From Rhytidiadelphus loreus (lineage: Eukaryota; Streptophyta; Bryopsida; Hypnales; Hylocomiaceae), in the NCBI GenBank assembly GCA_947034895.1, contig OX344761.1, positions 72,415,839 through 72,479,838 on the forward strand: DNA of 64,000 bases, given 5' to 3'. Every line of letters starts with the position of its first letter. Position 1 is the stretch's first letter. This document shows positions 48,286 to 58,700 of the stretch, one piece after another. Made by a program: the position numbers and the translations under genes. The notes below the pieces were generated by a model that saw nothing but the letters and a program-made list of their open reading frames with translations, was not told the origin of the DNA and did no database searches.

Positions 48286-48744
48286 TCACTCCATCTGCAA
48301 GAATTTGAGGATGTGTTTGACGGTAGCAGCAACGTATTCGGCACGATCCGCCTTGGTTAAAGGATTGACTGGCCCTTCCAACCATCGTTGATGACCACGA
48401 CTCCCTTCGATAGGCTTCACCATGCAAAAGTATTGATCTTCGTTTAAGCCTTCAAAACATCCTTCAAATGTTACTTCTCGGTTGTCGGGTTCAACACATC
48501 CAACCTGCAATAAAATCACCATTGCCCGAGCGTCACGATCAAGATTACCGTGCCATCATTTCTCCACACGAGGTTGTTTCGGTGGTCGAGATGGCCCAGT
48601 TTCGTCTTCTGGTCGCCCATGTAGCAAAAAAAGATCCAATGGGAATTGTGGCTGATCCGGCAGTTGCGATAAAGAAAATTCAAACTCACGCTCCGGTTGA
48701 GATTCTTCATCTTGAGGCTCAGAAAAACCCCTCCAGTTCGACAT
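48286..48744 (-). pseudogene. Small open frame carried by the 3.2-kb element, one nonsense codon
   Basis: From ATG at 48744 (MSNWRGFSEPQDEESQ) the frame runs 153 codons to TGA at 48286, broken once by TGA at 48556-48558 with no shift. The N-terminal half is Pro/Glu-rich. The C-terminal half is compact (VGCVEPDNREVTFEGCF; EDQYFCMVKPIEGSRGHQR; AATVKHILKFLQME) and of unknown family. It may be a captured host gene fragment (Pack-MULE style) or an old element-specific protein. There is no intron evidence beyond a 44-nt GT-AG stretch, which would not remove the stop. Confidence 0.55.
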
Positions 48745-48900
48745 AATGTAATCTAAATGAAACACAAAGAAGAATATCAAATAAAATGAAGCTTTCAAGT
48801 GAATCTTTTTCCTTATAGTCAAAGGAAGAAGGCGTCACCTTGAAGCCACCTCAAATGACGTCATCTTCTTTAAATGCTACAAATATTTAAATTTAATTAA

Positions 48901-48903
<3 letters not shown>

Positions 48904-48951
<48 letters not shown>
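48904..48951. repeat. (AT)n microsatellite
   Basis: About 48 bp of uninterrupted AT dinucleotides inside the 3.2-kb element. Confidence 0.95.
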
Positions 48952-48955
<4 letters not shown>

Positions 48956-49540
48956 TCTATATAATGTCTACATTTGCAGCACGACAACGTGTGGCGGAGT
49001 GAATTTTTGACCCCCTATTTACTTTTGAATAAACTATAATTTCATCCTAAAATTTTGAGCTTTGTTTAACAATGACTAAAGGTTTCTATTGACAAAAAGT
49101 TCAATTCCGAATAAGATAAGATATATTGTCTAGAGAGGGTTGAAAAATGAACTAAAATGTCATATTCTCCAACTAAAATATTTATAGAGCTCACATGAAG
49201 ATGACTATTGCATCAATATTCAACCAAAATAAACTTTCAATAGAAAGCTATTCTATAGAATTTTTTTTTCATTTTTCAAATTTTTTTTTTTATATAATAT
49301 GGAGGTGTGAAAGTTATTTTCAGCTTTACAGTGTATCTTTTTTCTTAAAAAATTTATAACTAATTACTATTAGCATAAAAAATTACCAATAATTCAAAAC
49401 ATAAACTTTTAAAGTGCTAAAATCTATGCGTAATTTTTTTTTGAAAAAAAACTAAAATTTACCGATGTATTACATATATTACTTTTTTCGCCACACATGG
49501 ATTGCTAAAACGTGGGGAGTGTCCTCCCCAGGAATGAGTG

Positions 49541-51168
49541 ATACTTGATATTGCCTTATAGGATTTGATGCCATTGGGTCTTGCAAGAAGGAAAATCAAA
49601 ATTGATCTTGCAACCTCTACATTCATTTAGGAGCCACTTCACACTACATCCCAAGTCTCAGATCCCTCTAAATTTTCAAAATCCAATTGGTGGAGAGTTA
49701 CAATTTGGGACTTGGAGCTTCACTCTACATTCCAAGTTTGAAGTTTCCAAATACCTATATGACAACATTTTGGGGGAATTTTTGGTGACAAAGAAGTAGG
49801 ACTTGGAGATTGAATGAAGTTTAGCCAAAATAGAAACCTAACTTGGCTTCCAAAGCCCAACTATAGTTTTTAATATAAAATGAGGAGAAAAATACTATAC
49901 CAGTATGAGACATCCTAGTAGGGTTGGAATTTTCTCCAAATCTATTTAATGTTGGTTTGATGCAAAACATGCCTAAAAAATAGGTTTATGACTTTTTGAT
50001 CCATTTTGGGGGCACTAAATTGCTATACAGTACTATACAAAAGACAAGATTGGACTTAGAATTGGGACTTTGGCCTTCTACAAGTCCCAAGTTCCACATT
50101 CACTATTTTTCATTCATCTTCTACAACTTAACCCCTAAAGGACCAAGGCCATTTTTCTCTCAAAAAACACTCAAAATTGCCATTTCTGTTGTGTTCATCC
50201 AAGAAAAAAATTGAATTCAACCATAGGATCTTGTACTTAATTTGTCTAAAACTATATGCTAAACATTTTATGAAGTTTGACCGTATAGATTGGAAGATAT
50301 TGGCATTCAAAGTTGGGGAATTTTATTTTTTTTGAACGTTGACATGCAATTTCAAATGCCTTTGACCACCATTTGTGGAATTTTTTTGCATTGTAGACTT
50401 TGAGTTAAAAAAATATAGTATTGAATAATTGAATAGAAAGTTTAGGATTTTTTTTTCAAGAAACATACACTTGATATCATTCTTAAAAAAAAAATTATGT
50501 AGAAGTAGGTCCAAGATTGAAAGAAAAACTAAATCATTAATAGCTCTAAGATGGCATTGAAACACAATAATCCCAACAGTGAGATTGTTCCATCAAGCAA
50601 ACTAAACCTTGTCAAACAATTCTTTTTTTATACTTGTAAAACTTGCATTCAGAAATGAATCCTATAATAATTATATTTTCAAAAAAGATGTTTAGATTGC
50701 CCCCAAAACAAAAGATTGTCCATAACTTTCACAAATGGAATGAACCAAAGCTTCACATATAAACAAAAATAAGATCTATAAGAAACATTTTAAAAAAAAA
50801 ATTATTTGAAGTTTTTGTGGATTTAATTTTTTCTGCCCGATGACATGAAAATCAAGTTTAAGATGGCATAACTTTTGCTCCCAAACACCAATTGAAATAA
50901 AAAATTATATTCCCATGAAGGTAATAAGTTTTTCTATCTTATACAAAAGATTAAAAAAAAATCACCCAAAATTGAGGTCATAGAAACTTGCCCAAACTCC
51001 AAAGAGTCCCCTCCGAAAACTCTTGGTCCTTTAGGGGTTAAGAAAGTTGAGATTTGGCCTCGAACATAGGACTTAGAAAGTTGAGTCCTTCACTTCAACC
51101 CACAAGTTCCCCTTGGGGGTTTGTTTGAGCATTCTCTTGAGGAATGCAGTTGGGCAGGTGCACATTAC
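49541..51168. other. AT-rich dispersed-repeat DNA
   Basis: Contains 'cttaacccctaaaggaccaaggcc' (about 50130), its inverted form at about 51025, and 'aggatcttgtactta' (50225), words that also occur at about 29640 and 63750. This is a decayed interspersed family, perhaps an internal inverted pair (50130 and 51030). No gene. Confidence 0.45.
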
Positions 51169-51184
51169 AAAAGGTGCCCCTGTT

Positions 51185-51273
51185 TTTGTTTGTTTGTTTG
51201 TTTGTTTGTTTGTTTTTGAAACAAATGAAACAAAATTTCATTGCAAAAGAGACGAAACAAACCTGCCAACCAT
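51185..51273 (-). mobile_element. LINE tail-only insertion
   Basis: Target-site duplication aaaaggtgcccctgtt at 51169-51184 and 51274-51289. On the minus strand only about 50 nt of LINE 3' end, with hairpin AATGAAA-(5 nt)-TTTCATT (plus-strand coordinates 51224-51242), and an A-rich tail of (CAAA)n were copied. Confidence 0.88.
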
Positions 51274-51686
51274 AAAAGGTGCCCCTGTTGGATGTTGCTG
51301 ATGGTGAGTCAACCGTGGAATTCTGTGGCCAATCACAACCCCTGCACACCTACACACACTTGCCATGTACACATACTACAACTTCCATTCTCATCAGTCT
51401 CTGGCTCAGTGAGGCTCTCCACCCTGAGTGTGTGAAATGTACTGTACAGTACTGTACATGCGTGCATGTCTCAGGTTGCCTCAACATGCAAGTACTAGCA
51501 TTCCCAAATTGATTTCAATAACAAGCTGTCCTTACATTCAAAAAGTGAATAGCCGAAATATCTCAGTAGATTATTTTAATTTTTAATTTTTTTAATTTTT
51601 TAATTTTTTTTAATTTTTTAATTATTATTTTTCAAATGATACAGAATTTCATTTGTCAGTGTGAGACTTTGAATATGTAAAGTTGA

Positions 51687-51870
51687 GTCCAGGAGGCCCC
51701 TCCCTGTGCTCGGCCTCTCTCTTCCCCTCTGTCCGGTGTCCGTCTTTGTTTTTTTTTGTTTTTTTTGTTTTTCTTTTTCCTCCAGGCCACCTGTGGCTGG
51801 TTGGCTTGTAACTTATCTTTCTGCAATGAAATTCTGTTTCATTTGTGTCAAAAAAAAAAAAAAAAAAAAA
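51687..51870 (+). mobile_element. LINE tail insertion, 184 bp
   Basis: Duplication atgtaaagttga at 51675-51686 and (a)tgtaaagttga after the poly-A at 51871-51881. Contains both 3' hairpins: CCAGGCCACCTGTGGCTGG (51782-51800) and AATGAAA-TTCTG-TTTCATT (51825-51843), then about 21 A. Confidence 0.9.
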
Positions 51871-52038
51871 TGTAAAGTTGAAGTTTTGGAGTGGTGATTT
51901 TGGGCCTTGTACCTTGATTAGCCATTATCGTAGATATCTTAGTAGCATTGATGGTGTACACATGAGCTCCAGATTTGTCTGGCATTCAGTGGACAGGGTG
52001 CAGTGATCTACACAGTACTGATCTCAATCAGGTTGCAG

Positions 52039-52123
52039 TTTTTGTTTTTGTTTTTGTTTGTTTTTTTGAACAACAGGTTGCAGTTTTTTGTTTGTTTGTT
52101 TGTTTGTTTGTTTGTTTGAACAA
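52039..52123 (-). mobile_element. Two successive tail-only insertions at one site
   Basis: The word caggttgcag occurs three times, at 52029-52038, 52074-52083 and 52124-52133, and is separated by two T/G-rich blocks of about 35 and 40 bp, (TTTTTG)n and (TTTG)n, each ending in 'gaacaa'. Each block looks like the complement of a LINE poly-A tail with only a few bases of element. Microsatellite slippage including the flank is the alternative. Confidence 0.6.
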
Positions 52124-52213
52124 CAGGTTGCAGTTTGGGGATTTAGTGGAAAAAGTAAAGTATGCGTAGATTCTTACAAGCAGAAAACAAAGCTTTGAAA
52201 ACTTTGCATCAGT

Positions 52214-52306
52214 CCCGTCAGGCCACATGTGGCTGATGGTTTGTATTTTTACTCCTGCAATGAAATTCCTTATCATTTGTGTCAAAAAAACACAAAGAAA
52301 AACACT
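52214..52306 (+). mobile_element. LINE tail insertion, 93 bp
   Basis: Duplication tttgcatcagt at 52203-52213 and 52307-52317. Hairpin 1 is TCAGGCCACATGTGGCTGA (52218-52236) and hairpin 2 is AATGAAA-TTCCT-TATCATT (52259-52277, one mismatch), followed by an A-rich tail. Confidence 0.88.
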
Positions 52307-52317
52307 TTTGCATCAGT

Positions 52318-52994
52318 TGATGTTTCTTTGGGGTGTTTTTTTAAGCCTTGAACGACAAGTTGATCACCGTGGAAATCATTTGTTTTGGTATTGTGTGAAT
52401 TGTAGGCTTAAAATAATGCAAATGTGTTGATTGGAAGTCAAACTACTGCAGATGACCTTCCCTTTTCACACAAAATTTGGAGGATGAATAGTTGCACTTC
52501 TATCCTATATGAAAAGTTTTTTTGTCATTCATCAGCCAGAAAACGTCCTCAATGTTGTTTATGGGTTAAACAAATGAAACGGGATTTAAATTTTATTTTT
52601 TTTAAACAAATGGACAATTTCCATTGATAAGTGGAAACAATACATAGAACTAGAGGACAAAACCACGGAGATCATTTTTTTTTCCCCACTTTTCTTCAAA
52701 CAAAATAAAACCAAATAAACGACTCCAAGGCTTGCTGAAACACAAATGCCGAAAATGCAACAGGGAGGATGAAAGGCAACATACCTCGTAGAATATCCTA
52801 TAAGGTAGTGTGCTCATAAACTGCCCTTCTTCTTCAGATCGTCCTGTAGGTAGCTGTAGAATGAATGCAAGGTGATCCTTGAATGGACCTCTTTGCTCTG
52901 TTAATGAATTCAAGAAGAATTGGGTTTTTATTTATTGTAAGAGCTAATCATTGGCTGTGATTCCTGCACATTTCTTTATAAGTCACAAGGGGAC
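52318..52994. other. Unassigned, with a possible further LINE tail on the minus strand
   Basis: At about 52590-52640 the minus strand reads AATGGA-AATTG-TCCATT followed by an A-rich run, the same fold as the other tails with another pair changed. No target duplication was found. Confidence 0.4.
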
Positions 52995-53576
52995 TAGGGG
53001 AGGACACTCTCACTACATTTGGGGTACCCACGTGTGGCGGTGGAAAAAGTAAAACATGTAATTCACCTTGAATAAACTATAATTTCATTCTAAAATTTTG
53101 AGCTTTGTTTAACAATGACTAAAGGTTTCTATTGACAAAAAATTCAATTCCAAATAACATAAGATATATTGTCTAGAAAGGGTTGAAAAATGAACTAAAA
53201 TGGCATGTTCTCCAACAAAAATATTTATAGAGCTCACATGAAGATGACTATTGCATCAATATTCAACCAAAATAAACTTTCAATAGAAAGCTATTCTATA
53301 TAATTTTTTTTTCATTTTTCAAATTTTTTTTCTTATATAATATAGAGGTGTGAAAGTTATTTTCAGCTTTACAGTGTATCTTTTTTCTTCAAAAATTTAT
53401 AACTAATTACTATTAGCACAAAAAAATACCAATAATTCAAAACATAAACTTCTAAAGTAGTAAAATCTATCCATAATTTTTTTTTTGAAAAAGAAATTAA
53501 ATTTTAAGGTGTATTACTTGTTTTACTTTTTCCGCCGCACGTAGGTTGCTAAAACATAGGGAGTGTCCTCCCCGGG
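52995..53576. mobile_element. 0.58-kb terminal-inverted-repeat element, copy 2 (deletion relative of the 3.2-kb element)
   Basis: Flanked by CAAGGGGAC at 52986-52994 and 53577-53585 (9 bp). The left end taGGGGAGGACACTCTC, with the following 'actacatttggggtaccca', matches the 3.2-kb element (46333 on). The right 490 bp match 49030-49530 with few changes. Inside, a second inverted repeat pairs about 53028-53067 with 53508-53547 (gtggcgg-ggaaaaagtaaaac against gttttactttttccgccgcac). No coding capacity. Confidence 0.9.
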
Positions 53577-53585
53577 CAAGGGGAC

Positions 53586-54132
53586 AGATTTTAGGATACC
53601 TATGGTCACAAATAGGTGCCTATGACCTGGATCTTTGAAAATTTATAAGTAATTCAAAAATGCTTGGAAAAATATGAAACTACTTGTGTTGAGTTCCGCA
53701 TCTATTTTTCTTTCTCTGAAAAATGATCTAAAAATCATTTTGTCCCTGAAAACCTGTGAAAAAGGCGAATCAGCCCTTAAAGTGACGGTTTATGAGCACA
53801 CTACCTTAGCCAACCAAACTGGAGAAGGCCAAACAAAGAACCAACTGACTAAGGCCTTTGCTAAGAGCATTTCTGCGGCAGACTTGCCAAACAAGGGTGG
53901 CAAATGAGCATTTGGTGAGTGGAATTGGAGACCAGGGTCACTCTGCTTTTATGTGCCCCGCCGCGGACACGCGCAGATGAGACACTAAGTAGGTATGCAA
54001 TGTCAGGTAGATTCGTAGGTTAGAAAATCAAATTACAAAAAATTGCTTTTGGTTAAATGAGAGGATTAAATCCATCAACCATCTCATGTTTGTTGAAAAA
54101 TATCTTCATCTTACCTTGAGTTTTGAGAAAAT
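53586..54132. other. Unassigned DNA
   Basis: A plus-strand open stretch at 53674-53907 (Lys/Ser-rich, 77 codons) has no recognisable motif. GC content is slightly raised around 53930-53980. Nothing else supported. Confidence 0.4.
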
Positions 54133-54668
54133 CATTATACACATATGAGGTGGTAGGATGTAGACCACGTGGAAAAATGTAAATTAGAATTAGTAGGAGC
54201 TCAACTATTCATAGTTAAGTCAAAAGTAGGTTTTGTTTTTCAATAGAATTTCAAACCTCATTTAGGCATAGTAGAAAAACTTTTTTCAAAACACTTTGAA
54301 TTAAGAAATGTTGATAAATGAAGATAACTTTCATGTCCAAAAACCTGTTTGAAATTTAAAACCTCCAATCAAAATTTTTGGATAGATTTAAGAAAGGAAG
54401 CTTGAAATTGTAATACAAATTCCCTTCCAACCCCTCTCTCAAATTTGTCTAAAACTTTTGATTGGAGATTCTAAATTTCAAATGGATTTTGGAAGATTAA
54501 AGTTATCTTCATTTTACCAAAAACTTTTCTTAGTTCAAAGTGCTTTGAAAAAAGTTTTTCTACTATGCCTAAATGAGGCTTGAAATTCTATTAAAAAACA
54601 AAACCTACATTTGACTTAACTATGAACGGTTGAGCTTCTACCTACTACCACCTCATGTGTATGTAATG
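54133..54668. repeat. Large foldback (inverted-repeat) element
   Basis: Outer arms start 'catta-tacacat-tgaggtggtag' (54133) and end with its complement (to 54668). The arms of over 200 bp include 'aaaacttttttcaaaacactttga' on the left against 'tcaaagtgctttgaaaaaagtttt' on the right, and 'aacctcatttaggcatagtag' against 'ctactatgcctaaatgaggct'. The loop lies around 54390-54440. No coding capacity, and no convincing target duplication was found. Confidence 0.85.
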
Positions 54669-55344
54669 AACTCTTCCTCTTATTTGATATTCAATTTCAG
54701 TTGATAATGCATTAACTACAAATATTTTATACAAGTAAAGAAAACTTCATTGCATAAGGAAATGCATTTTTTCAAATATTTTTGCTACCATGAGGAAAAT
54801 TTTACTACAATAGTAAAACATTTCTTCAATTTTGACAACCAATTGGGGTCAGTACCTCAAAATTGGTGTGGAAAGTCTACTCAATGTGCATAGCGAGTCT
54901 CCATAGCGACTTGCCATTTGGTTGGGCCCTCTACTAATTTGGACATGGCTAGACAATTTTGGGCTAGCCCTATGCCTACTATGGGGCAAACTTTCCAAAC
55001 TGGGCCCATCCACTCCTCGTGTTGGCTCCTTGTTGTGGAGACGCTTTAAGTGAAAGAGCCCATCTTAGGGTGGGATAATTTCCATTGTATTTTCATATGG
55101 GAATGCTCTCCAAAGAAATTGGTTGAAGCCAGATATTGTCAAATTTCCTAAGGAAAGTGCCTTTTTATCAAGATATATAAGAGCCAACCCACACCTGATC
55201 ACTTAAACAATTACGTATATTTGGAGCATAGGTTTTCTGAGTGCCAAATTTTCTTCATGTACAAAAATAGAATTTGGAAGGATTGCATATTTTTTCAAAA
55301 TTTTATTACAAAAAACGTAATTTCTATTAATTTTTTTAGTGAAA

Positions 55345-55475
55345 GATTCTCTTCAACCTACAATGAATCTTGAAAAGACAACCTTCCTTGATGATCAATT
55401 TCATGAAATTTTGGTAAATGATATTTCTGTAGAAAGATATAAACAAAAATGTGTCAAAATTAGAAAAAGGATTGA
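55345..55475. repeat. Dispersed repeat, inverted relative at 63553-63690
   Basis: 'tgaatcttgaaaagacaacctt', 'gatcaatttcatgaaatt' and 'gatatttctgtagaaagatat' occur here and as their complements at about 63553-63670. Fairly young interspersed copies in opposite orientation. Confidence 0.85.
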
Positions 55476-55511
55476 GGCCTTCAGTCACGCAACTTTTACA
55501 TGATCTGTGAA

Positions 55512-55580
55512 GGCAATGAAATGCGATTTCATTGCAAGGCAAAGTTCATGATTAAGGGACCAGCCACAAGTGGGCTGGCA
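55512..55580 (-). mobile_element. LINE tail fragment (minus strand)
   Basis: Both hairpins are present: AATGAAA-TGCGA-TTTCATT (55515-55533) and CCAGCCACAAGTGGGCTGG (55560-55578). No poly-A or clear duplication remains. Confidence 0.75.
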
Positions 55581-55684
55581 AGGGGAAAATACTTGATCTT
55601 CTTCTTTTTGCAACATAGCTTTCATCTTCTTCAAAAGTATCATAAACATGTGGCACCCTGACTTCTTGAATGGAAATTGATGTA

Positions 55685-55747
55685 AGGTATGTTTATTTCC
55701 TTTCTGTCAATGAAATTTCATTTCATTTGTTTCAAAAAAACTTTAAA
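55685..55747 (+). mobile_element. LINE tail-only insertion, 63 bp
   Basis: Duplication aaattgatgta at 55674-55684 and 55748-55758. Hairpin 2 is AATGAAA-TTTCA-TTTCATT (55709-55727), then an A-rich tail. Confidence 0.85.
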
Positions 55748-55759
55748 AAATTGATGTAC

Positions 55760-58700
55760 ATTAAGGTAGGTACACCCCAAATCACACCGTGCCTCAAAAC
55801 CGCCATCAAAGCACTCTGGGTATAGTTCATCTCCAAAAGCAATACATGTTTATGTTGAAGAAACGATTTTAAAACATCTACCAAATTTTTTTTGATCCTT
55901 CATAATTTTTGGATACGGTATTTGAATGTCACGTTCTTTGGTATGTTGGAACCTCCTTTCACTTGCCAACAAGAAAATCAATGAAAATTAAACAAGTTTA
56001 ATAATAGTAACTAGGAAAAGTAGCAAAAAGTGACAATTTGGGGGTACCCATGTTATAAGTTAGCATATGTATGCATGTGATGCAATCCTCAATCAATAAT
56101 GTGGAGCACTTACAACATGGTTCAATCATGGCATTTAACAAAGGTCGAAACATATGGTTGAAGAATTTGGAGATATAAAGTGAACTAGAGTATTACTGCT
56201 TCCATCTCAGTTCTACTCTCATGTACTTGTGGTGTACATTTTTATTCTTAAATGTGCCCCATTGGTACATAACGGTGAAATTGAGATGAGGGATAGTAAT
56301 AGGTTGGTTCATCTTAGTAGACTGCAAATAGTGAATGCAACATTTATTTCATGTATCCAAAAGATGATGTTATAGAACTAAGGTAATTGACCCTATTTAT
56401 GCCATACAATTGGTTGTGCTACTCTATGGAAGGCCCCATTATGGCCATGCAAGAAGTCCAAATGTGCCACTTTTGTGTAAATAAGCTCATAGACATTGTT
56501 AGAAGGTGTGGAAGCGAGTGTGGAAGTGGCACTAGGGGCCTACAAGTGAAAGTTTAGAAGTGACTTAGTAGCAAAAATAGATTCTTATACCATTTGAATG
56601 AAAAAACATCAAAGAACATGACTATATGAGGGCCTTGAACAACGTTGTGGTAGCTCTAAGATAAGCTTGTAGCCATTTCAAGTGAATAAGGTGGACATTT
56701 TGGATGTACTTTTTGTTGTTAGGGGATGACCTAATGGCACTTATAGGCTATTTGGGCAACAAAATTCATAAATTCATAAGAAATTGATACTTTTTCAAAA
56801 TAAATAAATAAATATTGATATTGCTTCTTCTTACATTTTCCCGTCTTTAAGGAATAAACTAATATTTATCCAACACTTGAAGAGGGCACATCAAATCCAA
56901 AATTGTCCAATTGTGCCATATTGCTCCCTTATGTAGTAAAACTTATAAAGTGTTTGCATTACAACAACTATAGTGTGGAGTTGGAATTGAAAAGGTGGAA
57001 TTGAGTTGAAAATTATGATTTTATGAATTTGATTAATGAAAGTCAATTTGTCATTTCTATACTCAACAAAAGATTCATTTATTATATTACAATATATTCA
57101 ACTAACAATCTTAAAGGAAAGTTTGGGATTACTAATGCAATGTATAGGGAATCAAAACAACCACATTAACATCCAAATGGACGTGAATAGTTTTTTTCAA
57201 GGAAAAATAATGTAAATATATTTGAATTGCCTACCTAGAATGTGTCTCCCCCCTAAAAAATGTGTCTTGTATTTTTGCATGAGAAAAATTCTTTTGATGT
57301 GTCATTCTATTGGGTGTTGTTAGAGACATTCGCTCTTCATTACTTCTCTCTACCTTTATTGGTCTTTGTAAAAGTCAAACATTCTTTCAAAGATTGGTAT
57401 ATATGCCTAGTATCATAAGAGACTCCTTTAATATTTGTGTGTCTATTTGAAACCTACAAGTGACTCTTCTAAACTAGATATGTTGCTTCTTGAATCCTCC
57501 TAGTGACCCTTAGGGTTTCTTAGTGCCTCCTAGAGATTCTATGAAGAAACATCAAGTTATAGTAATACGTATCTATTGAAGGCAAGATAGGAAACACCTC
57601 AATGTTGCCAATAAAAGTCTTAGAACTCTCTATTGAAGTGTTTTTTTGGTATTCCTGTATAATACAAGTGCATTGTGAAACATTGTCATTTTTCTCAATT
57701 GATATCTTGTTTGTCTATATCAATAAAAGCAATTGGCCTTAGTCTACCAAATTCTCTGTCAATATTTTATTTATGTCATCCCTAACTACATCGCACCTCT
57801 ACACTTCTACATTCTTTGAACCTTACATTAATTCATCTCTAGCTATATTTTAATTTCATACTCCTACACTCCCTACCAATACCCAATGTTGTTTCATTTT
57901 TAGTTATATGTTTCCTACACATTTTCATAGTCTCTATTAACACCTTACTTTGTTATTGTTTTGGTTTATTTGTCCATGATAGGAAAAATGGAAATCCAAT
58001 AAGTCTAAATATATACAACAACCAATGAGACATAATTGACCATCCTACTTTAATTACAATGGTTCCTTACTCTTTATTCTACATCTTTTTTTCACAAGCC
58101 AAGATGACCTTTTATTCTTAATCTTGAACCTATGTTATTTTTCTTCTTCAATAAAAACACATGTATGAGTTAGCTTCTTTCTAAGTTGTTCCATAAGTAA
58201 GTGCACCTATTCTAATTTCTAATCGTAATATGAGTTTTAGCTACTCTACAAGACTATAAGTTCCTTTGTGTTCCCCCGAGTTCCCAAACTTTGGGGACTC
58301 TATTACAACAACCTACTAACGTGGCATGGCGATTGCCACGTTAGATAATATAAAAAATATATATTATTATTATTATTTTTTTGGAATTATTTTTTTCATA
58401 ATTTTTGAAATTTTTTCATAATTTTTTATTTCATACAGCACAAGTTGGTTTGCAACAATGAGAACCAACCTCAAACAGCCCATTAGGCAGGCCAAAACAC
58501 ATGTAATAAGGAATTGAGAATGGTCACTAAATTAAAACAAAAATATTCGTACTGGATCTCATAGGCAAGTGAAAAGGGGCTAAAGAGACAACCTTCTAAA
58601 GGACTAAAGAGCTCACTTTGGATTTTTTGAGAATTCTAGAAAGCTCTACTGACTTCACAATTTGAAATTTTGCACAAAATTTGTAGGATAAATGCTAGTC

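Larger units (their letters stand above)
46331..49530. mobile_element. 3.2-kb terminal-inverted-repeat element (Mutator-type), copy 1
   Basis: Flanked by a perfect 10-bp target-site duplication, GGAATGAGTG at 46321-46330 and 49531-49540. Ends: ctaGGGGAAGACACTCTC on the left, and GGGAGTGTCCTCCCC on the right (inverted complement GGGGAGGACACTCCC). A 9-11 bp duplication with GC-rich inverted ends is typical of the Mutator group. Inside are a 600-bp hexanucleotide array (46826-47428), an open frame on the minus strand (48744-48286), an (AT)n run and a right-hand 540 bp shared with copy 2 (52995-53576). No transposase is present, so it is non-autonomous. Confidence 0.9.

Noticed and set aside
48474..48540. 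44-nt GT-AG intron in the cargo frame of the 3.2-kb element
   Set aside because: The frame is continuous without it, and splicing it would not remove the in-frame TGA upstream.
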